A DNA stretch of 64,000 nucleotides from Clonostachys chloroleuca (lineage: Eukaryota > Ascomycota > Sordariomycetes > Hypocreales > Bionectriaceae), in assembly GCA_037952775.1 (NCBI GenBank), contig JBANAY010000001.1, positions 6,138,001 through 6,202,000 of the forward strand, written 5' to 3'. The translations under genes were made by a program, and so were the position numbers. The notes under the pieces were generated by a model. The model saw nothing but the letters and a program-made list of their open reading frames with translations. It was not told the DNA's origin and searched no databases. Every line of letters begins with the position of its first letter. Position 1 is the first letter of the stretch. Of this stretch, positions 57,566 through 64,000 are shown piece after piece.

Positions 57566-60500
57566 TCATAAAAGCTCCTCAGCAGAAGATATATTTTCGA
57601 GCTCTTCGTACCGCCTTAGATCAAATATTTCGGTTTCACTTATATCTTCATCAGAGTCGTCTCCGATGGCATCAGTACTCACTTCGGGTGCGGTAGACTC
57701 GGTATCTGAGGACTCTGACTCAGTAAATGGTTGAGCATCATCTTCTTTTTCGCCGATGCGTCCGGATGAGAGCTTCAGTATCGATTGCAGGGATCCGAGA
57801 CCACCCAATATCTCAAGATCGACCCGTTTTCGGCGTGACCACACTGTGTACGGCCCAGATGTGGTGATGTCTTCCCAGTAAGGTACGAACCCATCCTCGT
57901 CTGACGTGTCGGCGATCCATTGGCCCTTCCGATCTCGTCGGAAAACTTGCGCACCAACCCTTACGCTTTGTCCATACTTGGAGCCTTCAAATACTGGTAA
58001 CCTAGATGAATAATCCAGAATCGGAACAAGGAGGCTCTCATGAGATCTAGTAGAGTCGTAATTATCCCATCGAATTCGGCGACGGGTGCTCGTGAGACAC
58101 TCCCGGGCACCGTACTGGAAGGGGCCTCTGCGCCCATCAGTCATCCAGGACTCTCTGGTAAACTCCACGAGATCGGACTTAATATCTTTTTCACTGCTTC
58201 ACTTATAAAGTCAGCTGGTCGATCACTCAAGGAACATCTATTAAATATCAGCAACTTCACTTGCCTCAGGACTCGTAACTTCCACACGGCTATTCGGCTA
58301 CCATCAGCACTGATAGTCTGGAAGTATCTAACTGATCCGTCGGTATTCGCTTTGCTACCCTCAACAGGACTTAACCCCAGGAGGAAACTTCGATTCATTT
58401 CGATTTGTGCGCCATGTTGAGTGAGAAAATTCGATGACCCTAGCGCTCCCCAAAAGCAATTCGATATGCTCCCATGTAAAGTTTCTCGTAGAGGCTCCAA
58501 TCGCAGAAAATGGCTCCATTCTCTCAGGAAAGAGCGATAGTTTTCTTCCAAAATATCCATTTCCGAGTCCGATGGCAAATAATTCAATAAGGGCGTGGAT
58601 TGGGCAAGCTTAGGCTTGTCCAAATTTCTCGTCAAATATCCTTCAAGCAGCCGACTTTGAATTTGAATAACATCCAAGAACCGAGGAGACTGAACAAAAT
58701 ATTTCGTCTCCGCGGAAACTAATGGCCAAACTCCATTTACATGCTGCACCCAGTACTTCGCAGCATAAGGAAGGAATGCTGGGCTGATTTCGGAGTTGCT
58801 TCTCTTTGGCTTGAGCTCTGGGCTTTTAAGACACTGAAGACACATCTGTGCGATCACAAGAGGGCTAATCCGATGATTCTCTTCTTTCAACTCGTAGACT
58901 TTCGAAACGGTTAGAAGAAAGCGCAAGGCAGAATTATTCGATATCATAAGGAATCCGTCACTCGAACTTCCTGATATTGGAACAAATCGGAGGAATGGTT
59001 TGCAATGCTGGACGATTTCTTCCGCAACAAGGTTATTTCCGGACTTTAAGCAACCAAAACCATCTTCGATTTCAGTTAATCTCAGAGGTCTTTTTGCAAA
59101 TGTCACTAGCGAGAGCAACTCCCTGTTAGGCAGGCATCAGTAAAGGTGTCGATATATGTCTCTGGTGCTTAACTCAAACTCACAACCAGGAGAATGATGG
59201 ATTCGTTCTTTGAGATTGATTTGAATGGCCAATAGCATCTAAGGTCTTTTTGAAGATCGCCTCCAACTCTATTGGGCTTGAGTTAAAATCCTTTTCTGTT
59301 TCTTCTGTGACGCTTCTTCCTGTATCCATGACTTCTCTGACCAATGAGGCTAATAGAAAGTCTTTTTGTATTTCAGGGATGAATGAGGAACCATTTTCTG
59401 AATATTCGTCTTTACAGATGAGTTCATCGTGTTCTTGTTTCGTAGGATGGCTGAGGTATCTCCTGATATCTTCCGCCACTGTATCGCCTTCCATGCGCAA
59501 TCGTGTAGCAGCTGAATCTTTCATTAGTAGTTTCTCCACTCCACTAGTGTGTTGCGAAGAACACCACACTCTCACAGAACCAAAGTTTGTGTTACGAGCC
59601 AAATCCATGAGAAACTTAAGTGTGGTTTCCATGTGTTGGGTTGTTCTTTCCACTTCTTGCGCTCTCCAAGGCAATTCTATTCCTTCAGGGAGACCCATAT
59701 GGTCGATCCCATCCAGAATGAAGAACACTTTCTGGCACTGAGACACAAGAATTCTAATCAGACGGTGAATTCGCTGGAGCCGGCTCGACTCTTCTTCAAT
59801 AACGTGGAGAATTTCAATGCTTACACCTCCATTCTTCTCTAATGCAAAATCGACAAGTTGCAAAGTCAATAGGGAGGCTAGCTGAAAAGCCGAACGAGGC
59901 TTTTGAGAGCAAAAGTTGATATATGCGGCCGGGACCTGGAGTGTCTGTGATAAATGGTGGGTGATCACTGAAGAAAGTACCGACTTTCCAGATCCTTCGG
60001 GACCGGTTAACCAAAGGATTGGATTCTGAACCCCATCACTAGTCCATTGGCGAAATGATGCGTGGTTCAAAAGCCAATTTCCGGTGCTAGAATATCGCAG
60101 CCTAAGATTTCGCTCGTATGTGTGGGCATTGATGATCTCGGGCTGGAATTCAAGCCAGGATTTGATTTTAAGAATGTGGGCACTTTTCCTTGTCAAGCAA
60201 AGATTATTTTCTCTTATGCGATTAAGAAGCCACTCCGATATGAAATCTTTATTGATAGGCTCTTGGCCTTGGTGATTTTCAGACACGGGGAACTCGAAGA
60301 CCCTTCCGTTAGGCGAGTCTTCTAAGGTATCTCCATCAAGATATGCCTAAAGCAGCGAACAATAACGGTAAGTTGGCATCCAAATCTTGGATGGTTGAGG
60401 ATACGTACTTCAGGGCCCCTCAATTCTAGGAACACCGACGAGATGTTAAAGTAGCACACAAGCTTCCGAAATTTTTCTTGCGCACTATCAACAGCGGTTG

Positions 60501-61188
60501 ACCATAGTTGCCAACAGCCACGGCTTTCCCTTTGGGGGCCAGCTGATAAGGTTTTCCAAAGGCTCCAAGTCAAATTGGAATGAGGCGTATCGACAAGAAT
60601 AACGTGGCTTGTTTGTTTCAAGATGGCTCCCAATTGAGGTCTCTGTTTGGAAATCCAGAGTGCCTGTTACTCAATGTTAGATGGTCATGATCAATCGCGA
60701 ACTCGCTCGCACCCACATGTTTGACGACCACACCGCCGACAGAATGGCCAACAAAGGTTATTGGGATGTGCTCCTATAACAATGGTCAAGACCTTTACTC
60801 CGCATCAACTCGAAATTAGGGGCATTCTCGCACTTACCTTGTCTATACTCTTCACGACATTTAGCTTAGAACACAGATCGTACCCTGGGCCGAATGTAAT
60901 GTCATTTTCAAAGAAACCGTCAGAGGTGATCCTCGCGTCCTCCAGGTCATAGTCAAACCCAAAAATACGACTTGTCTCCAATTCTGGCCCAATTTTCACT
61001 GGAAAAATGGCTCCGTTCCGTGCCTCCCAGTCAAGTATAGATCTGTGGTTCTGTACAAACACGATGCTAGAAAATAGTCAGTTTACTTTTGAATGGGACA
61101 GAACAACGAACCCCTACTCATGTGTGTGGTTAGGTGGTTTTAGGCCATTTGGAGGCCAAATCACTCTTAGGCCCTTGGTTTCACCCAT
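57566..61188 (-). CDS. Alpha/beta-hydrolase - NACHT NLR-like protein, 1,110 aa, one frame break
   Basis: STAND protein with an N-terminal lipase-like module: DIVFVQNHRSILDW, the nucleophile elbow GHSVGG and a VILVDTPH segment. The NACHT follows: Walker A GPEGSGKS, Walker B FFILDGID and LLSLVTFAKRPLRLTEIEDG. Next come winged-helix and propeller-like segments and an acidic tail. Exons are 61118-61188, 60838-61066, 60717-60773, 60409-60663, 59184-60346 and 57566-59122. The last frame breaks at an A5 run (plus strand T5 at 58187-58191); one added base gives exactly 1,111 codons and restores TRESWMTDGRR...VPYWEDIT. The usual HGL of the hydrolase start is QNH here. Family members normally run on into a ZZ finger, so this may be the 5' half of a longer gene (see the neighbour). 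Confidence 0.8.
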
Positions 61189-61729
61189 GTTATTGAGTTC
61201 AAGGGCTGGACTCTGTTGATGAAGCGTCCCGCGAGTTCCACGGCGTGGCTAGAGATAAAGACCAGTGTGTTGTGATGACTTACTGTGCGCCTCCATTTCA
61301 ATCTTCGAATGTACAATGGGGTGATAGATGAGCCACCAGGCAACAGGGACGCGGTGCGTATTCGACTTACGCCGCCTCAATGTTACTAAAGTCCCACGAA
61401 CGTGTCCATCTTCGCTCACCGCAACATAACCCCGCTCTCACTGTCCAATGGAAAGATGGCGCAGCAGCTCACTCTGGCATCAGGATCCTCAGCTTACGGC
61501 ATATCCCCTCATTTCAAACTGCCTTGCGAAAAGCCGTCGTTGCCTTGCGAAAAATCGCCGTTGCCTTGGTAAACTTACCCCCAAATGCGTTATACATGCC
61601 GCGCCATCCAAACAGAAACAGTCACATGCTTGTCTTCTCCTTCTGGATTTCAAAAGACATACCATCACTATTTTTGTCTCCATCTGTACGCTCTCTCGTC
61701 GTTTTTTTTTTTTTTTTTTTTTGGGCATC
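61189..61729. promoter_or_regulatory. Divergent promoter between hydrolase-NACHT and AAA genes
   Basis: A 541-bp gap between head-to-head starts. A 21-T run at 61702-61722 ends seven bases before the AAA start codon. Small repeats (ttgcgaaaa.. cgttgccttg) occur at 61520-61570. Confidence 0.5.
61702..61722. repeat. T21 homopolymer
   Basis: Longest homopolymer in the window, lying in the 5' leader of the AAA ATPase gene. Confidence 0.95.
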
Positions 61730-64000
61730 ATGTCATTTAATGCACAGAATATCCATTCCCTCAGCCAATCGGCCAGGCAGCGAACGACGGCTGCTCCTGG
61801 CTCTGTGTTCGATGTCTCACAGTTCAAGATACAGGTAGGGAAGGATGTTCCCTCCGAAATCATTCAATCATTGCAGACCGAATTTGGTCTCAATATGGGT
61901 AGTGGTAAGCAACATGGGCTGCCAAAGTTTGAGACAACTCTAATATACGTATGGTTAGCCATAGATAAGTTCTACAACATGGATAAGCGGGAGGATGCTC
62001 CTGCGCATCCAGAACCGCCACCAAACATCCCCAATGGAAACGAGGGTGTCGCTCCCGCTGAACCTGTCAAGTTAGGGAATGACGATCCTCTCAATCGCAA
62101 AGAATTTGTTGTAAAAGACCAGTAGTACGTATGGCTCCCAAGGGTTGAAGCCTCTCTGATTCTTGCTAATCTGTTATACAGCTGGGACAAGTAAGTGCTC
62201 TACCAGCCGTTCCGGGTCCAAGTTGCGTACCTTTTTCTACTCTAGGTTCGCTCTACAGAAACCCAATTATTAATGGCACCATTTTCTTCAGAGTGAGGCG
62301 ACGCTATATCGTTTGCAAACCGGCCCAACCTCGAGAATCCTCCTTGAAGCACAAGCCGTGTGTAATATACGCGCTAAGGGTATACACGGAGGATATGATT
62401 ACTTTCAACACAAAACTACGGATCCCGGGACAAAAGTTACGGAATGCATTGCAAAATATATTCAGAGGCGCCCAAGGCTTTGGCCTGACAGACAGCGAGA
62501 ATACAGAGGTCCGTCTCATCTCAATAACCTGTTCAGTGGGTTCCGCATTCTAACAGAGATGCTTAGATTCGCCCCGAATTCCTCTTCTGGGCCAAACCAG
62601 AACTTCAGATGCTCGCCAAGCATTACTCAAGTGTTGAAGACAAGGTCGCTTTGTTTGAGATGAATGCGGCATTGAAATTCATCGAGGAGGAGTATGAAAT
62701 CATGATTTCGATACTACCATCACTATTACCTCATTCAATCACCTTCGAGTATCTTTGGGCCCTTCTTCCACCCGATTGCCTGGTTGTGGGCATTGATTCT
62801 CTAGATCTCACGCGAATCTGGCGAGTGCGCAGCCATGCAACCGTACCCATTGATGGGAGGATCTTCTTCGTAATGCAAGCTGAGGTTCTTGAATGGGATG
62901 GTGATGACATGGGATACAAACAGGAATCGCTTAAAATCCCAATTTTCGAGGGCTTCAGGGTTCTCGAAGAGCTCCATTACGTACCCTTAAAGCACCATCC
63001 CCGACGCGGCGAAGTGATTGAGCATATCCAGCAACGCAACACCCAAACTCTCAGATTTTGGAAATTGGGCTTCCAACTTCAGGAACACCAAGGCACTGGA
63101 TTGGCCACGCCTCGTGAGGAGCTCGAATTATATCCTGTGAGTTGCTGTGGATGCTCTGATTTTTAAAATCTAGATTCGTTTCTAATTCCTGTATTAAAGT
63201 TCAGCGGTCGTGTCATTATAGACCCCAAGATGATGCGAACGACAAACCCTTTTCATCCTCTCACATTCAGCCTCAACTTGGAGAAACTTCGTCAGCATGG
63301 TAGAATATGGATTTCAGATCTTATGAAAAGTGAAGATGTAAGTCAAGCAGCCTTGTCGTCATGTTGCTAGCATTTATACCCAGAAGGAACAGGACATTCT
63401 CAGCGACCTTCTCAAAGATTCGAAAGACTTCTTAACGGAAAGCATTAAGGAAGCAAAGCGGCCCAGAAGACTGCGACTAAGAGGTTTTCCTCCGTCTCAT
63501 CCAAACCCATCTGCTTCTTCACTATCCCCCGAAGCAGAACCCGTAGCTATCCAGCCTGGACAACTATCGAAAGAGCAGCTTCTGCTGGTCTCCGGCCTTG
63601 TGTACGGATACTCGATGCAGGACGGGATGTGGGGTACTCTTTGACGACCCATTGATATGACTGACCCACTGCTAATGAGTCTTCCAGGTGGTTTCGCCGT
63701 AGAAAGGGTTTGGGACGTTACCTGGAACACGTAAGAATTATCCGTTCTACGGCAATCACCATCTCATTGTCCGGACTTCTAACATCCTTTCTTCAGGAAC
63801 GCCATGGATTCCCTGGTACTTGACGAATCACTCAAGGATACTGTGACAAAACTAGTTATAGCATCTAATTTCGCCGACTCTGGGTTTGATGACTTTATCA
63901 AAGGTAAAGGAAAGGGATTCATCACCCTACTTTCTGGACCGCCCGGGTCCGGGAAAACACTAACGGCAGAGGCCATTGCAGAAACGGCCAGAATGCCGCT
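61730..64000 (+). CDS. AAA ATPase with DUF7025-like N-terminal region (3' end beyond window)
   Basis: Partial gene. Eight exons are seen: 61730-62124, 62182-62190, 62292-62508, 62567-63136, 63200-63337, 63384-63633, 63688-63730 and 63797 to the edge, all in phase. The second exon is only 9 nt. Before the ATPase lies the region typical of fungal AAA proteins annotated with DUF7025: FLFWAKPELQM, SLLPHSITFEYLWALLPP, FFVMQAEVLEWDGDDMGY and SGRVIIDPKMM. The ATPase core begins NAMDSLVLDESLKDTV, followed by Walker A SGPPGSGKTLTAEAIAE at the right end. Walker B and the sensor motifs lie outside. The last large loop (RRLRLRGFPPSHPNPSAS) is low complexity. The substrate is unknown. It is divergent from the hydrolase-NACHT gene. 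Confidence 0.9.

Overview
The window is nuclear DNA of a filamentous ascomycete (Pezizomycotina). The evidence is the many short spliceosomal introns (46-72 nt, mostly GT-AG with CTNAC-like branch points), Zn2Cys6 regulators, a highly reducing polyketide synthase (HR-PKS), NACHT/WD40 and HET proteins, and an F-box/ankyrin protein. No bacterial operon signals, tRNA, rRNA or CRISPR array were seen. Gene models were built by reading splice sites by eye and checking phase. For most genes the exon sum is an exact multiple of three.

Layout. 0.3-6.1 kb: a small unknown gene whose intron holds a 25-bp minisatellite, an MFS drug/H+ antiporter-like transporter and a SnoaL/NTF2-like protein. 6.8-7.8 kb: a secreted trypsin. 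8.5-17.7 kb: a carbohydrate block with a mannitol/xylulose-reductase-type SDR, a sugar porter, a Zn2Cys6 regulator and, divergent from it, a xylitol dehydrogenase. These look like a pentose/polyol utilisation cluster. 18.3-23.1 kb: a NACHT-WD40 STAND (NLR-like) protein. 24.2-26.8 kb: a secreted protein made of 30 four-cysteine modules. 27.4-34.7 kb: an HR-PKS (KS-AT-DH-ER-KR-ACP). 34.7-39.5 kb: a gene-poor stretch. 39.5-42.9 kb: a GPI-anchored protein, a DUF4149 membrane protein and a lipocalin-like protein. 43.7-50.3 kb: an anion:cation symporter-family transporter, a second Zn2Cys6 regulator and a divergent class-III aminotransferase. 50.4-52.8 kb and beyond: an F-box/ankyrin protein. 53.6-61.2 kb: a hydrolase-NACHT gene and a ZZ-propeller-HET gene that can be read as one about 2,353-residue protein. 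From 61.7 kb: an AAA ATPase that runs off the right edge.

Two things stand out. First, the right end carries a composite NLR-like gene that would put an alpha/beta-hydrolase, a NACHT switch, a ZZ finger, a beta-propeller and a HET cell-death domain in one chain. Second, four large genes (NACHT-WD40, PKS, F-box/ankyrin, hydrolase-NACHT) each have exactly one frame break, and each break lies in a short homopolymer or GA run and is cured by 1-2 missing bases. That pattern fits indel errors in the assembly better than independent gene decay, but the sequence alone cannot decide.
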